Positions 33,024 through 42,452 of a DNA stretch of 64,000 bases are shown here, piece after piece (positions within the stretch are counted from its first letter, which is position 1; every line of letters begins with the position of its first letter). The position numbers were made by a program, and so were the translations under genes. The DNA comes from Thalassotalea euphylliae. Its GTDB lineage: Bacteria > Pseudomonadota > Gammaproteobacteria > Enterobacterales > Alteromonadaceae. The notes beneath the pieces are model-generated. The model saw nothing but the letters and a program-made list of their open reading frames with translations, was not told the origin of the DNA and made no database searches. Location: positions 1,426,001 to 1,490,000 of the forward strand of contig NZ_QUOU01000001.1 of the NCBI RefSeq assembly GCF_003390335.1, read 5' to 3'.

Positions 33024-35234
33024 TTAAAACTGGTAGTTAAACTCGACACCATAGGTGCGAGGCGCGCCTCTAAAGTGTCTGATCGTGCCGAGAAAATCTC
33101 TGCCAGTGCGAGTCAGATAACTCTCATCCGTTAAGTTTTTAACCCACAACGCCACTTCCCAAGTATCTTGTTCACTGGTTAGGCTAAGGCGAGCATTGAT
33201 GGTGTTATAGCTGTCGACTTCACCAAAGCGGACTTGTGTGCCATCAACTAAATCACGGCTGCTGATATTATCAACGGTATCATAGAAGTCTGAGCGATAA
33301 GCATAGTCGAGGCGAGCTAATAATTGTGCATCCAAGGCTTGAATATAGTGATGGTACTGTGCTCCTAGGCTAAAAGTAACGTCAGAAACAAAGGGTAAGT
33401 CATTGCCAGACGCGTCTGAGCCATTTGGTCCACCGCCGGGAAAGCTTTCAAACTCACCATCGAGTAAGCCAAGTGAGGCAAAGGTTACCCAGTGATCGTC
33501 AATATTGTAAGTTAGCTCTGCTTCAATACCTTGGGTTTTCACCTCGGCAGCATTCTCAATACTGATCGACGTACCACCATTGTCCAGCTCAATAAATTGG
33601 TTCACTTGGTAGTCGTCGTAAAAGGTTTGGAAAGCCGCGAGCGTAAAGTTCAAGTCACCGCCCAATAAATGACCTTTTAGCCCTAATTCGTAGTTATCAA
33701 CGGTTTCTTTGTCAAATTCAATCCCTTGGCTTAGGGTGTCAGCCGTTAAAAAATCTAGGTTATAGCCACCGCTTTTATAAGCGTTACCGTATCTAAAGTA
33801 AGCATATAAATAGCGGTTAAATTCATAATTAATGCTCAAAGTAGGCGCTAAATGCACATCCTTTCTACTATCTACAACAGTTCCCGTTGCGACACCAAAT
33901 GCCGGAGCACCAGCGCCGTCAATCAACCAATCAACCTCTTTTTCTTCGGTTGAGTAGCGTATACCAAAACCTAATTTCCAAACCTCAGACAATTGATAGC
34001 TACCATTGATAAACGCAGCGTAACTGGTGGTATCAACATCACCGTCGGTGATCACCGGCGCTGAGACACCGAGCAAACCGCCTTGCTCACCTCCGATAAC
34101 GGCTCGAGTGCTGGTTGCCGCTTGATCATAATAATACAGGCCGAGAACGTACTTAACATCTCCGCTATCTGGCGAAATTAATTGTAGCTCCTGACTAAAC
34201 TGCTCATAGCTATCTTGATAATTAATGGTCACTAAGTCGATAGGGGAGTAATCGGTATCGTTAATATATTCAATATCGCTATCGCGTTGGGCGGTAATAC
34301 TGCGCACGGCAAAGCCACTATCGAGTTCCCAATCAAGGGATAACGAGCCCCCTTTGATGTCGCGATCTTCATAGGGGTTTGTGCCTGTTGCCGTTTCAAA
34401 TTCACCCAATTCAATGGCTGGTGAGGTTACACCAAAAGGATCGGTGACAGCTTCTCCGGTGTAAGAGAGTCGATCACCGGTTAGTGCATCAACCGATAAG
34501 CGGGCTTCAAAACGCTCGTCATCAGCAACGTACAACAGCTGCGCCCGAATTGAGCTATCGTCAAGCTCATTGATATCATCCCCGGTGATCTGGTTTTCAA
34601 CAAAGCCATCACGTTGTTGTTTACTGATGGAGACTTTTGAAAATAAGTTGTCGGTTAGCGGTATATTGGCAAGTAAGGCAACTTCTTTCGCGCCGTAATT
34701 ACCAAATGAGGTGTTAATCTTGCCAGTGAATTCGTCATGGGGTTTGGTGGAAATTAAGTTAACGGCTCCGGCAACGGTATTTTTACCAAATAAAGTGCCT
34801 TGTGGCCCGCGCAGAACTTCAATGCGCTCTAAATCAAGGAGTGCTTGGTTTAACGCCGGTGATTGCCCTAAATAAACGCCGTCAAGATAAACCCCCACGC
34901 GTGAATCAAAGCCAATATTGCGGCTGTTTGAGCCAACACCTCGAATCGATACGCGAGCGGTAAAGTCAGAGCCATCACTCATCGTAAAATTCGGAATATA
35001 CTGGGCCACATCTTTAAGTTGTTGAACACCCGTTTGGTGCATATCTTCTGCGCGAATATTGGTCATGGCAATAGGTACTTCAATTAACCGCTCAACCCTT
35101 TTTTGCGCGGTAACGGTAATAACCTCTGGTTCTTGTGTGGATGCATCGAGGGGCGGGGCAGCTTCGTCTTGAGCAATAGCGGCAGCGCTTAATGCGGTGG
35201 CTATGCTAGCAACTAAAAATTTTGGTCTGATCAT
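33024..35234 (-). CDS. TonB-dependent outer-membrane receptor
   Basis: 736 residues from the ATG at 35234 (AGAGAG upstream; signal peptide 'VASIATALSAAAIAQ'). A TonB box-like 'EVITVTAQK' is followed by a plug with 'VSIRGVGSNSRNIGFDSRVGVYLDGVYLG' (in parts) and 'ERIEVLRGPQGTLFGKNTVAGAVNLI'. The barrel ends in 'VEFNYQF' with the terminal Phe needed for Bam assembly. This is the Fe-siderophore/'vitamin B12-like' type abundant in Sphingomonas-like and Alteromonadales genomes; substrate unknown. Monocistronic, divergent from yeiP. Confidence 0.9.
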   Translation of the reverse strand: MIRPKFLVASIATALSAAAIAQDEAAPPLDASTQEPEVITVTAQKRVERLIEVPIAMTNIRAEDMHQTGVQQLKDVAQYIPNFTMSDGSDFTARVSIRGVGSNSRNIGFDSRVGVYLDGVYLGQSPALNQALLDLERIEVLRGPQGTLFGKNTVAGAVNLISTKPHDEFTGKINTSFGNYGAKEVALLANIPLTDNLFSKVSISKQQRDGFVENQITGDDINELDDSSIRAQLLYVADDERFEARLSVDALTGDRLSYTGEAVTDPFGVTSPAIELGEFETATGTNPYEDRDIKGGSLSLDWELDSGFAVRSITAQRDSDIEYINDTDYSPIDLVTINYQDSYEQFSQELQLISPDSGDVKYVLGLYYYDQAATSTRAVIGGEQGGLLGVSAPVITDGDVDTTSYAAFINGSYQLSEVWKLGFGIRYSTEEKEVDWLIDGAGAPAFGVATGTVVDSRKDVHLAPTLSINYEFNRYLYAYFRYGNAYKSGGYNLDFLTADTLSQGIEFDKETVDNYELGLKGHLLGGDLNFTLAAFQTFYDDYQVNQFIELDNGGTSISIENAAEVKTQGIEAELTYNIDDHWVTFASLGLLDGEFESFPGGGPNGSDASGNDLPFVSDVTFSLGAQYHHYIQALDAQLLARLDYAYRSDFYDTVDNISSRDLVDGTQVRFGEVDSYNTINARLSLTSEQDTWEVALWVKNLTDESYLTRTGRDFLGTIRHFRGAPRTYGVEFNYQF

Positions 35235-35652
35235 GATTCTCTCTGTCTTATTTTTGTTAGCGATTGAGTAAGAAAGCGGGAATAATATCACCGTCAATGG
35301 CTGCTACTATTTACCGCCATTAACAAGATAAAAGTTGTCTAATGCAAAAGAATCTTGATTTGTAAATTTTGAGCTTTTGGCGAATGATTTTTTATTAATT
35401 TGCAAATTAACATAAACTAACACGTTGTTTTTTATTAATTTGTTAGTTGATGAAGGGTAATGAATAAGCAGTGGTTTTATTGCCTGGCTCGCCGTTTCAG
35501 TCGCTTATATTGTGTCTTCTAATAGTAAAACGCACAGCACAGTTCGATGCGTATAGCGTCGAATTGCGCTTTATTTTTGATATCACCAGCGGCTGTATTC
35601 CATTGATTTTTATGCTAACGTTTCGCCGTTAATTTTATAAGGAAGCTTACTT
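35235..35652. other. Divergent intergenic region, receptor and yeiP promoters
   Basis: 418 bp without a gene. The left half is very AT-rich, with two repeats of TTTTTTATTAATTTG (about 35387-35402 and 35429-35444, imperfect). The right part is copy B of a dispersed repeat. Confidence 0.55.
35553..35640 (+). repeat. Dispersed intergenic repeat, copy B (upstream of yeiP)
   Basis: An imperfect ATAGCG/GCGCTTTAT hairpin-like start (35553-35573), a 13-nt insertion relative to copy A, then CGG.TGTATTCC.TTGATTTTT.ATGCTAA.GTTTC matching copy A (29592-29640) at about 40 of 49 positions. It ends just before the yeiP ribosome site. Confidence 0.55.
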
Positions 35653-36225
35653 ATGCCAAAGGCAAGTGATATTAAGAAAAATGCCGCAATTGAATATAAC
35701 GGCGGCGTTTATTTTGTTAAAGATATTGAGCGCTCTGTCCCGCAGGGCCGTGCAGGTGGCAGCTTGTACCGCATGCGTATGTACAATGTGGTGACGGGGC
35801 AAAAAGTTGATGAAACCTTTAAAGATGTCGACATGCTAAATTTAGCCGATCTTGTTCGCCGTCCAGCGATGTTCTCTTACCTTGATGGTGACGAGTACGT
35901 GTTTATGGACAATGAAGACTACACCCCATACAACATGAACAAAGAATCCATTGCCGACGAAGTCTTATTTATTGACGAAAGCACGCAAGGTTTGCAAGTG
36001 ATTTTGGTGGATGGTAGCCCAGTTGGTCTTGACCTACCTTCAAGCGTAGAGCTTGATATTGTTGAAACTGACCCATCAATTAAAGGCGCTTCAGCCACTT
36101 CTCGTACGAAACCTGCCACCTTATCTACCGGCTTGATTGTACAAGTGCCTGAGCACATTTCTAACGGTGATCGCATTAAGGTGAACACGGAAGAGAAACG
36201 CTTTATGAGCCGCGCTGATAAGTAA
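35653..36225 (+). CDS. yeiP: Elongation factor P-like protein (EfpL/YeiP)
   Basis: 190 residues, same length as E. coli YeiP. It starts 'PKASDIKKNAAIEYNGGVYFVKDIE', and later has 'SYLDGDEYVFMDNEDYTPY' and the C-terminal signature 'IKGASATSRTKPATLSTGL', all in parts diagnostic of YeiP. Domain order: KOW-like N-domain, then two OB folds. The tip loop at residues about 28-37 reads 'VPQGRAGG', with Arg in place of the modified Lys of EF-P. The protein helps ribosomes through polyproline-type stalls. Good ribosome site AAGGAAG, own terminator. Confidence 0.95.
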   Translation: MPKASDIKKNAAIEYNGGVYFVKDIERSVPQGRAGGSLYRMRMYNVVTGQKVDETFKDVDMLNLADLVRRPAMFSYLDGDEYVFMDNEDYTPYNMNKESIADEVLFIDESTQGLQVILVDGSPVGLDLPSSVELDIVETDPSIKGASATSRTKPATLSTGLIVQVPEHISNGDRIKVNTEEKRFMSRADK

Positions 36226-36255
36226 TCAAGCAGCCATCACGGTAAGACATTAGGT

Positions 36256-36280
36256 AGCGAGCCATGTGCTCGCTTTTTCT
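36256..36280 (+). terminator. Rho-independent terminator of yeiP
   Basis: AGCGAGC/GCTCGCT stem (7 bp), CATGT loop, then TTTTCT. Confidence 0.88.
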
Positions 36281-36339
36281 TGCCTAAAACAACATGCGCT
36301 AATGTTCGTGGCGCAAACAAGACAAAAAGGTAATTGATC

Positions 36340-37269
36340 ATGTCACAGTATCCAATTGGCACGTCTGGCCAGAAGTGGGGCGAAAAAGAGCGTGCTTTAT
36401 GGCTGGCAAACCAATCAGTTAAACGCTCTTATCACGCAGAAGTTGAGGCAAAAATTGAGCTGCTAGCGAGCGATTTTATTGTCGAAAACTATGGCACATT
36501 GGCTTATGAAACAGGCGACTACCAGCTTTGGGCAATAAAAAGTCCTAATTGGAGCAATACCAAACAAACCTTACTGGTCACGGGTGGTGTTCACGGTTAT
36601 GAAACCAGCGGCGTGCAAGGAGCAATACGTTTCGCTCAAACGAAAATGTCGGCGTATGCCCAACATGTTAATATCTTGGTGTTACCATGTTTGAGCCCAT
36701 GGGGCTATGAAACTATCAATCGTTGGAACCCCGAGGCAATTGATCCTAACCGCTCCTTCTATGCCAATAGTCCAGCGCAAGAGTCAGTCTTAGCAATGGC
36801 TTATGTTGCTGGCTTAGGTGATGATATTGATATTCATATTGACCTGCACGAAACCACAGATACTGACAACAGTGAGTTTCGACCAGCCCTTGCCGCACGA
36901 GATGGTATTACCCAAAACAACTGGAATATTCCCGATGGCTTTTACTTGGTGGGTGACAGCGAAAACCCACAGCCAGCGTTTCAACTCGCGATGATTGAAG
37001 CTGTCGCTAAGATCACGCATATTGCCCCTGCCGATGAAAATGGTGAAATTATTGGGGCACCAGTTGAGCAACACGGCGTGATTAACTACGCGTATAAACC
37101 GTTAGGCTTATGTGCCGGGCTTTCTAATGCGAGGTTTACTACCACCACAGAAGTTTACCCAGATAGCCCAAAGGTGGACGATGAAAACTGTATTTTGGCG
37201 CAGGTTGCCGCGATTACCAGTGGTTTAGATTACGTCATTAACCAGCAAGCATCGTCTCAAGCGCTTTAG
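36340..37269 (+). CDS. M14-family metallocarboxypeptidase-like protein
   Basis: 309 residues from the ATG at 36340 (AAGG at 9 nt). The zinc ligands are His85 and Glu88 in 'TGGVHGYETSGV' and His170 in 'HIDLHETTD'. 'IDPNRSF' supplies the substrate-carboxylate region, and 'TTEVYP' near residue 275 the likely catalytic Glu. The fold is that of M14/succinylglutamate desuccinylase-type enzymes. No signal peptide, so cytosolic action on a small peptide or acyl amino acid is likely. Its last 32 bp overlap the 3' end of the convergent DUF2252 gene. Confidence 0.87.
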   Translation: MSQYPIGTSGQKWGEKERALWLANQSVKRSYHAEVEAKIELLASDFIVENYGTLAYETGDYQLWAIKSPNWSNTKQTLLVTGGVHGYETSGVQGAIRFAQTKMSAYAQHVNILVLPCLSPWGYETINRWNPEAIDPNRSFYANSPAQESVLAMAYVAGLGDDIDIHIDLHETTDTDNSEFRPALAARDGITQNNWNIPDGFYLVGDSENPQPAFQLAMIEAVAKITHIAPADENGEIIGAPVEQHGVINYAYKPLGLCAGLSNARFTTTTEVYPDSPKVDDENCILAQVAAITSGLDYVINQQASSQAL

Positions 37270-38551
37270 TGTCTGCTTGAACTTGCTGTGCGTAGCGCTG
37301 GCAAACGTCAATAAGTTCGCCCTGAGCACTGGGGAGCACTTCAACAACCGCTTGTTCAAATAACGTTGAGCGGCGATCGCCACGGCAATGCGCAAGCGCT
37401 AGGCTTTGACCACAGGCTTGCGCATATTGACTAAAACCATGCTTGTGCACGGCTTTTTTCCCAAGGCCAATGTGCTCAGGCTTAATACCTACCTTCGCAT
37501 GATGGCGAGAGCGCACTAACCAATGTTGTCCTCGCCACTCCACTTCATCTAACACCAAGTCTGGACTGCGCTGCATACGGCGCTGACAATTCACCGTTAG
37601 GTGCGCAGCATTTAATTGATTAATCGGGGACAATTTGGGGAAGTAGGCAAGCGGGGCAGCGTGGCGCTGCTGTTTAACTTCAACGATATGGCATAGCGAT
37701 AAGTGGCTTTGGGCTGCCTCTTGGGGGCCAACAAGCAAATAGTAGCGCCCCATATTGACAGAGCCTGTGCCTGCGTTTAAGCGGGCAACAATATCGTGAA
37801 TATGATCATCAACATAAGGGCGGAACTTGGTATGTATCGCCTGATATTCATCATCAGTTAACCTCTCGAACTTTTCAGGTAAGTGCGCAAAACAAATCCC
37901 TTCGTCGGTTAAATCAACCGCCTTAGCCAAGGCACTTTTGCTGTAAAATGTTGCGCCATTAGCAGCTCGCGACTGGGCTTTAACTAAATGTTTATGCAGT
38001 AGATGTTGCTCGTCGAATTCGGTAAGTGCTTGATAACGAGTTTGTGGACTAGCAAGGCATTGTTGGCAGGTTTCAAGATAACGGGTTAAAAATGCACTCG
38101 CAGCGGCTGTGGCAGCTGCTGAGCTTACGACGGGTTTGGATGAATAGTCTTTTTCCGCACCAATCTCGGCAGCTTTTACGCCTTGGCAATGGTGCTGCGT
38201 CAAAAATAAGCTGGTAATAAATCGGGCGAGATCCCAGCTGGCGTGACCGAGACAAGCATCGTCAAAATCATTAGGGCTAAAAATAACGGTATCGCCGTGC
38301 GCGCCTTCTTCGGTTAAAAAGCCAAAGTTAGCAGCGTGGCAATCTCCCATAATAGTGGTCAGTGGTAGCGTATTTAAAGGCGCTGGCAGCGTTAGTGTAC
38401 CTGCTTGAATATCCGCATAAAACAAAGGCGCCGAGCCGCGAAAGAAAACAAATGGGCTAGTCGCCATTTTTTTGTGCTTATCGATACCTTCGCTTGGTAA
38501 AGCGTTGTCGGTTTGTTGTAAACATTGGCGGAGAAAAACACTGCGATCCAT
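37238..38551 (-). CDS. DUF2252 family protein
   Basis: 437 residues. The ATG at 38551 has AAGGA 10 nt upstream; a TTG 30 bp earlier is less likely. 'SPFVFFRGSAPLFYADI', 'MGDCHAANFGFL', 'FSPNDFDDACLGHASWDLARF' (in parts) and the C-terminal 'YAQACGQSLALAHCRGD' define DUF2252, which has a protein-kinase/aminoglycoside-phosphotransferase-like fold. Asp in GDCH and DFDD would be the catalytic and metal residues. Substrate unknown. The gene is convergent with, and overlaps, the M14 gene. Heptamer repeats lie just upstream of its start. Confidence 0.88.
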   Translation of the reverse strand: MDRSVFLRQCLQQTDNALPSEGIDKHKKMATSPFVFFRGSAPLFYADIQAGTLTLPAPLNTLPLTTIMGDCHAANFGFLTEEGAHGDTVIFSPNDFDDACLGHASWDLARFITSLFLTQHHCQGVKAAEIGAEKDYSSKPVVSSAAATAAASAFLTRYLETCQQCLASPQTRYQALTEFDEQHLLHKHLVKAQSRAANGATFYSKSALAKAVDLTDEGICFAHLPEKFERLTDDEYQAIHTKFRPYVDDHIHDIVARLNAGTGSVNMGRYYLLVGPQEAAQSHLSLCHIVEVKQQRHAAPLAYFPKLSPINQLNAAHLTVNCQRRMQRSPDLVLDEVEWRGQHWLVRSRHHAKVGIKPEHIGLGKKAVHKHGFSQYAQACGQSLALAHCRGDRRSTLFEQAVVEVLPSAQGELIDVCQRYAQQVQADTKALETMLAG

Positions 38552-38606
38552 AAAACACATTTCCTTAATACTTGAAAACAAGTACCTAAATTATTTAGCT
38601 AAGCAG

Positions 38607-38662
38607 TTAGTGGTTAACGCTTAACACTTACCACTTAACGTTTAGCGTGTAACATTTAACTC
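38607..38662. repeat. Eight degenerate 7-bp tandem repeats
   Basis: Successive heptamers read TTAGTGG, TTAACGC, TTAACAC, TTACCAC, TTAACGT, TTAGCGT, GTAACAT and TTAACTC, in exact 7-bp register, between the DUF2252 start and the MBL-fold gene. No known origin- or partition-type iteron was recognised. Confidence 0.7.
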
Positions 38663-38680
38663 GTGATATTAAGCAATAGC

Positions 38681-39499
38681 TTAGCGGCCAAATAGCACTT
38701 TTCTAAGTTTTATTTTTACTGAGCGCCAATGCGTTAATGGTACTTTAGGGGCGCGCTCAAATAAGTGCTGGTAATCATCATCACTCGGGTGCACCTCGCC
38801 TCCATGCGCCAGCATAATGCCGCTGGGGGACAGCGCTTTAATACGGTGCAATGAAGCTTGATAGCGATTGGGGTAGAACAAGGGGAATGGCGGAATGTAG
38901 CGACCTTTTACCGTGACCATTAGATCGGCAACGTAGACCTTGCCCGTCGGTTGATGATAAAGCGACAAGTCTCGGTCAGTATGTCCCTGTGTAAACAGTG
39001 CCTGCCAATCGCTAAACATTGGCAGTGTTTGCCCGTCATCTAATTTGATATCTGGCGAGAGTTTTGGGTTGTACCACAGGTTGCGCTTGCCTTTGCCTTT
39101 GCGTTGCCCAACCCAGTTTGCAAGCGCGATATCAGCCAAATGCATCAGTTTCCCGTCAAGGCCACTGTACCAATGGCCATCAACATTAGCTGCTGCGATT
39201 TTACACCCGGTAAGTTTACGCAGCTTATGAGCGGCGCCTGCGTGATCTGGGTGCATATGCGTAACAACGACAAGCTTTAACGCTGAAAAAGGCAAGGTTA
39301 ACGATTGCTCAATAAAACCCTGAATCGCGCTTATATCGGCACGACAACAACCATCAAGCAAGAGGAGTTTGTCTGCTTGTTTGACCAAATAAATTGACTG
39401 AATATAGCCCGTTAATTCGAATACTGTCGTGTTATCAGACAGCACTTTGGTGCTGACAAGAGCAGGGTTTTCTAGAGCTGGTGCGGTTGCTGTCATCAT
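38681..39499 (-). CDS. Metallo-beta-lactamase-fold hydrolase
   Basis: 272 residues. Metal-binding motif 'THMHPDHAGA', with further ligands in 'QGHTDRDLSLY', 'VADLMV' (bridging Asp) and 'LAHGGEV'. The full dinuclear set is therefore present. The central insertion 'GQRKGKGKRNLWYNP' is basic. Family members include glyoxalase II, lactonases and phosphodiesterases; this one cannot be assigned. Cytosolic. It lies between DUF2252 and the haem locus on the same strand; the ribosome site is weak (CGAGC). Confidence 0.87.
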   Translation of the reverse strand: MMTATAPALENPALVSTKVLSDNTTVFELTGYIQSIYLVKQADKLLLLDGCCRADISAIQGFIEQSLTLPFSALKLVVVTHMHPDHAGAAHKLRKLTGCKIAAANVDGHWYSGLDGKLMHLADIALANWVGQRKGKGKRNLWYNPKLSPDIKLDDGQTLPMFSDWQALFTQGHTDRDLSLYHQPTGKVYVADLMVTVKGRYIPPFPLFYPNRYQASLHRIKALSPSGIMLAHGGEVHPSDDDYQHLFERAPKVPLTHWRSVKIKLRKVLFGR

Positions 39500-39763
39500 A
39501 AGCTCGTTGCTTTTTGGAACTTGTAATTATCTCGATATTATTATCGAAAACCGCAGTAAACATCAATTTCTGGTCGGATGAGCTCAATTTGCCTCAACAA
39601 ATATCAGGCATCTCAAAGCGCCTGGCAAGGGCAGGCACTTAACTGTTATTTATCTTCTTCGCTATAAAAAACAGCCAGAAAAAGCGCCTACGAAAAACAC
39701 ATAGAAAAACGCTTAGATAAAATCGCTAAGTTGGCCTGCCAGTATTAGCGACAATGCCAGAGC

Positions 39764-40489
39764 TTACGCTAAAGCTTCACGGGCATCGTGGGTTAATTTA
39801 ACCAGTGCTTTGCGAACATCCGTGGCGGTTTCGCAAGGCTGCTCAAAATCAAGCCAGAAGTTACGCTCCTTGCTTTGCAGAAAACAGCCGTCAGCAAGTA
39901 CTCCCGCCATGGTGGGTTGCTCGTCATCAATATTAAAGTGTTGTTTGAGCATCAGCGCCATTGCATCTTGATGATCTTCGTTCATATGCTCAATCATATG
40001 CTGTTCGCTGGCATTGTCCCAAGGGCTTTGCGGCGCTTGCCATTCGTCTTTTTCTAACCAGAAAATTTTACCAAAACCACCAATATAGCGAACGCGCTTT
40101 ACTGTTAGTTGCCACAACTTAAAGTCGTGCGCCTGCTTGTAGCTTTCTGCGGCAGGATACAGGCGCACGTACTTGTCAATCAACGCTGCTTGCAACTCTG
40201 CGTCTACTGGCGTGGTATCACCAACGATGGTGACACGCCCTTGGGTGTTCTGATCCCCTTGGTCTGCCTGATTAAAAATAGTGATCGACATTTTAGGATC
40301 TAAAGTTAGGTTTTTAGCGTGCTGAGCAATATCGCTAATGTAAAAGTACAAACTGCCATCGCTATCGCACAAATAAGGGCTAACCGAACCAAATGGGTAG
40401 CCTTTTAAATTATTGGAATGGGTGGCAATAACGCCAACGCCTGTGCTTCTGACTAATTGTTTTGCTTCATATAAAGCTTGTTTTCGCAT
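39764..40489 (-). CDS. hugZ: HugZ/HutZ-family haem-degrading protein
   Basis: 241 residues with GGAG at 6 nt. The split-barrel PNPOx-like domain starts 'ALYEAKQLVRSTGVGVIATHS', with 'GYPFGSVSPYLCD' and 'RVRYIGGFGKIFWL'. The C-terminal alpha/beta domain has 'MIEHMNEDHQDAMALM', the His-containing motif that provides the haem ligand in HutZ/HugZ. The family breaks haem to release iron. Its place 81 bp downstream of hmuV makes it the last step of the haem uptake locus. Confidence 0.92.
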   Translation of the reverse strand: MRKQALYEAKQLVRSTGVGVIATHSNNLKGYPFGSVSPYLCDSDGSLYFYISDIAQHAKNLTLDPKMSITIFNQADQGDQNTQGRVTIVGDTTPVDAELQAALIDKYVRLYPAAESYKQAHDFKLWQLTVKRVRYIGGFGKIFWLEKDEWQAPQSPWDNASEQHMIEHMNEDHQDAMALMLKQHFNIDDEQPTMAGVLADGCFLQSKERNFWLDFEQPCETATDVRKALVKLTHDAREALA

Positions 40490-40570
40490 GTTATTCTCCG
40501 AAATCGTCGCAGGCTTCCGTGGTATTGGTGACGAGCCAGCGTTTTTAATTTTTGGTTATCTATTATTTTG

Positions 40571-41410
40571 TTAAGCGCTTACCGCCGAATACACCATAGG
40601 CACATTCGCTTGCGGATAAGGCATCACATTTATCGGGGTTTGATAAGTGTTGCTGAGAATGTCGCTCGTCAGCACCGCTTGTGGGCTACCTTGATAGGCT
40701 AATTGCCCGTCTTTAATCAGCATAACTTTATCCGCGTATAACGCCGCTAAATTAAGATCATGTATGGCGACAATGGCGCTATTCCCTTGTTCAGTAAAGC
40801 GCTTTACCGATCTGAGTAAGCTGTGCTGGTGGCGTAGATCAAGTGCAGCCGTCGGCTCATCCAAGAGCATCAGCTTGGCTTGTTGTACGGCGCTGGCTTC
40901 ATCGGATGTCTGAGTGTCAAGCTGTGCCAAACAGCGCGCGAATTGCAAACGCTGTAATTCTCCCCCGGAAAGCTGGTTGACTTTGCGATCAACTTTGTGC
41001 AGTAGTTCAACCTCAGACAGGTAAGCTGCCACTTTTTGGCTACGCTGGGCATTAGTTTCAACGATTTGATAGCGCCCCATGGCAACCAATTCAGGTACCG
41101 AAAACGCAAAAGGTAAACTGTTGTGTTGAGTTAACACCGCACGGCACATCGCAAGCTCTGAAATCGCCCACGCGCTAAGGGGTTTATCCAGTAGCTCAAT
41201 CGAGCCAGTTGACGGTATTTGCCCCGCCAATGCATGCAGTAAAGTCGACTTACCTGCGCCATTTTCTCCAATCAGCGCCACTAATTCGCCACGAAATATT
41301 TGACCTGTGGCATCGCCGATAATTTTGTGCTTTGAACGCTTGATGGTTAAGCCGTCAAAGCTTAATACCTGTAGGTGAGGCTCAAATGCTGTCTTTTCTT
41401 GATTAGTCAT
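40571..41410 (-). CDS. hmuV: Haem ABC transporter ATP-binding protein HmuV
   Basis: 279 residues. Walker A 'GENGAGKSTLL', Q-loop 'LTQHNSLPF', signature 'LSGGELQRLQFARCL', Walker B 'LMLLDEPTAALD' and switch His in 'VAIHDLNLAALYAD'. It powers import of haem from HmuT through HmuU. The start ATG overlaps the hmuU stop by 8 bp (ATGACTAA) with AAGGAG inside the end of hmuU, so the two are translationally coupled. Confidence 0.94.
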   Translation of the reverse strand: MTNQEKTAFEPHLQVLSFDGLTIKRSKHKIIGDATGQIFRGELVALIGENGAGKSTLLHALAGQIPSTGSIELLDKPLSAWAISELAMCRAVLTQHNSLPFAFSVPELVAMGRYQIVETNAQRSQKVAAYLSEVELLHKVDRKVNQLSGGELQRLQFARCLAQLDTQTSDEASAVQQAKLMLLDEPTAALDLRHQHSLLRSVKRFTEQGNSAIVAIHDLNLAALYADKVMLIKDGQLAYQGSPQAVLTSDILSNTYQTPINVMPYPQANVPMVYSAVSA

Positions 41411-42452
41411 GTTTACTCCTTTGTTGCTCTAGTAGCAGGTAAACAAAGAGTGGGGCGCCAATCATGGCAGTGATAATACCAATTGGCAGCTCGGCTGGTG
41501 CAACCAGTACTTTGGCGAGCCAATCAGCAAGTAATAGCATTAAAGCGCCCAGTAACATCGCCAGTGGCAGCATTTGTTTAAGGTTTGGCCCGACCAATAG
41601 GCGAGCGATGTGCGGCATGACTAAACCAACAAAGCCAATCATCCCCGCTAATGCAACGGCTGCACCTATGCCGAGTGCTACCCAGATGATAATTTCACGC
41701 TTGAGGCGAACGGTGTCTATGCCTAAGTATTTTGCTTCTGACTCGCCAAGCAGCAGAATATTGATTTGTGATTGTCGCCAGTACAAGCCGCCTAAGCTCA
41801 GTAGTAGCAAGGGTAGGGCTTGAAAAATACTTGGCCAAGTTGCGCCAGCCAGCGAGCCGAGCGTCCAATAGTTGATCAAGCGCAAGGCATTATCATCTGC
41901 GTAGAAGCTAAATAGGCCAATTAATGCCATAGCCAGTGCATTAACGGCGACACCCACCAAAATAAGCGTGATCACTTGCATATCGCCATTGCGATTCGCC
42001 AAGGTATAAACCACATAAGTCGTTAACAGTGCGCCAGCAAAGGCGGCATAAGGCAAGATATAATCCGGTGAGTAGCCAAAACGCGGCGCGAAAGCGATCA
42101 CCGCAACAGCGAAAACGGCGGCACCTGCGCTAATGCCGATAATACCCGGCTCCGCCAAGGGGTTTCGGCATAAGCTTTGGGTTGCTGTCCCAGATTGCGC
42201 CAGTACCGCACCAATCAACATAGCGATACACAAACGCGGCAAGCGAATTTGCATGACCACTTGTAGCTGTAGCTCAGTAAAACCAAAGGTTTCTGAGCTA
42301 AACGGCCAAGCAATCGCCAGTCGCCAATCCCAGCCAGCGGGGCCATAAGCAAGCGCAATCACGGCAAGCACTATTATTAAAGCGACAATGGCCGCTTGCC
42401 AGACGAAGCTGTGATGTTGCTGCTTGGCTAATACTTGGGTGACTGTATTCAC
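41403..42452 (-). CDS. hmuU: Haem ABC transporter permease HmuU
   Basis: 349 residues of FecCD/BtuC type with about ten membrane helices. Landmarks: 'LRLPRLCIAMLIGAVLAQSG' (read as IRLPRLC...), 'PLAEPGIIGISAGAAVFAV', and the coupling region 'GLVMPHIARLLVGPN'. The GTG start shares one base with the hmuT stop (TAGTG), so translation is coupled. It acts as a dimer in the inner membrane. Confidence 0.94.
   Translation of the reverse strand: MNTVTQVLAKQQHHSFVWQAAIVALIIVLAVIALAYGPAGWDWRLAIAWPFSSETFGFTELQLQVVMQIRLPRLCIAMLIGAVLAQSGTATQSLCRNPLAEPGIIGISAGAAVFAVAVIAFAPRFGYSPDYILPYAAFAGALLTTYVVYTLANRNGDMQVITLILVGVAVNALAMALIGLFSFYADDNALRLINYWTLGSLAGATWPSIFQALPLLLLSLGGLYWRQSQINILLLGESEAKYLGIDTVRLKREIIIWVALGIGAAVALAGMIGFVGLVMPHIARLLVGPNLKQMLPLAMLLGALMLLLADWLAKVLVAPAELPIGIITAMIGAPLFVYLLLEQQRSKHD

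Noticed and set aside
38607..38662. Possible CRISPR or plasmid iterons
   Set aside because: Units are only 7 bp, degenerate and without spacers; no cas or rep gene nearby.
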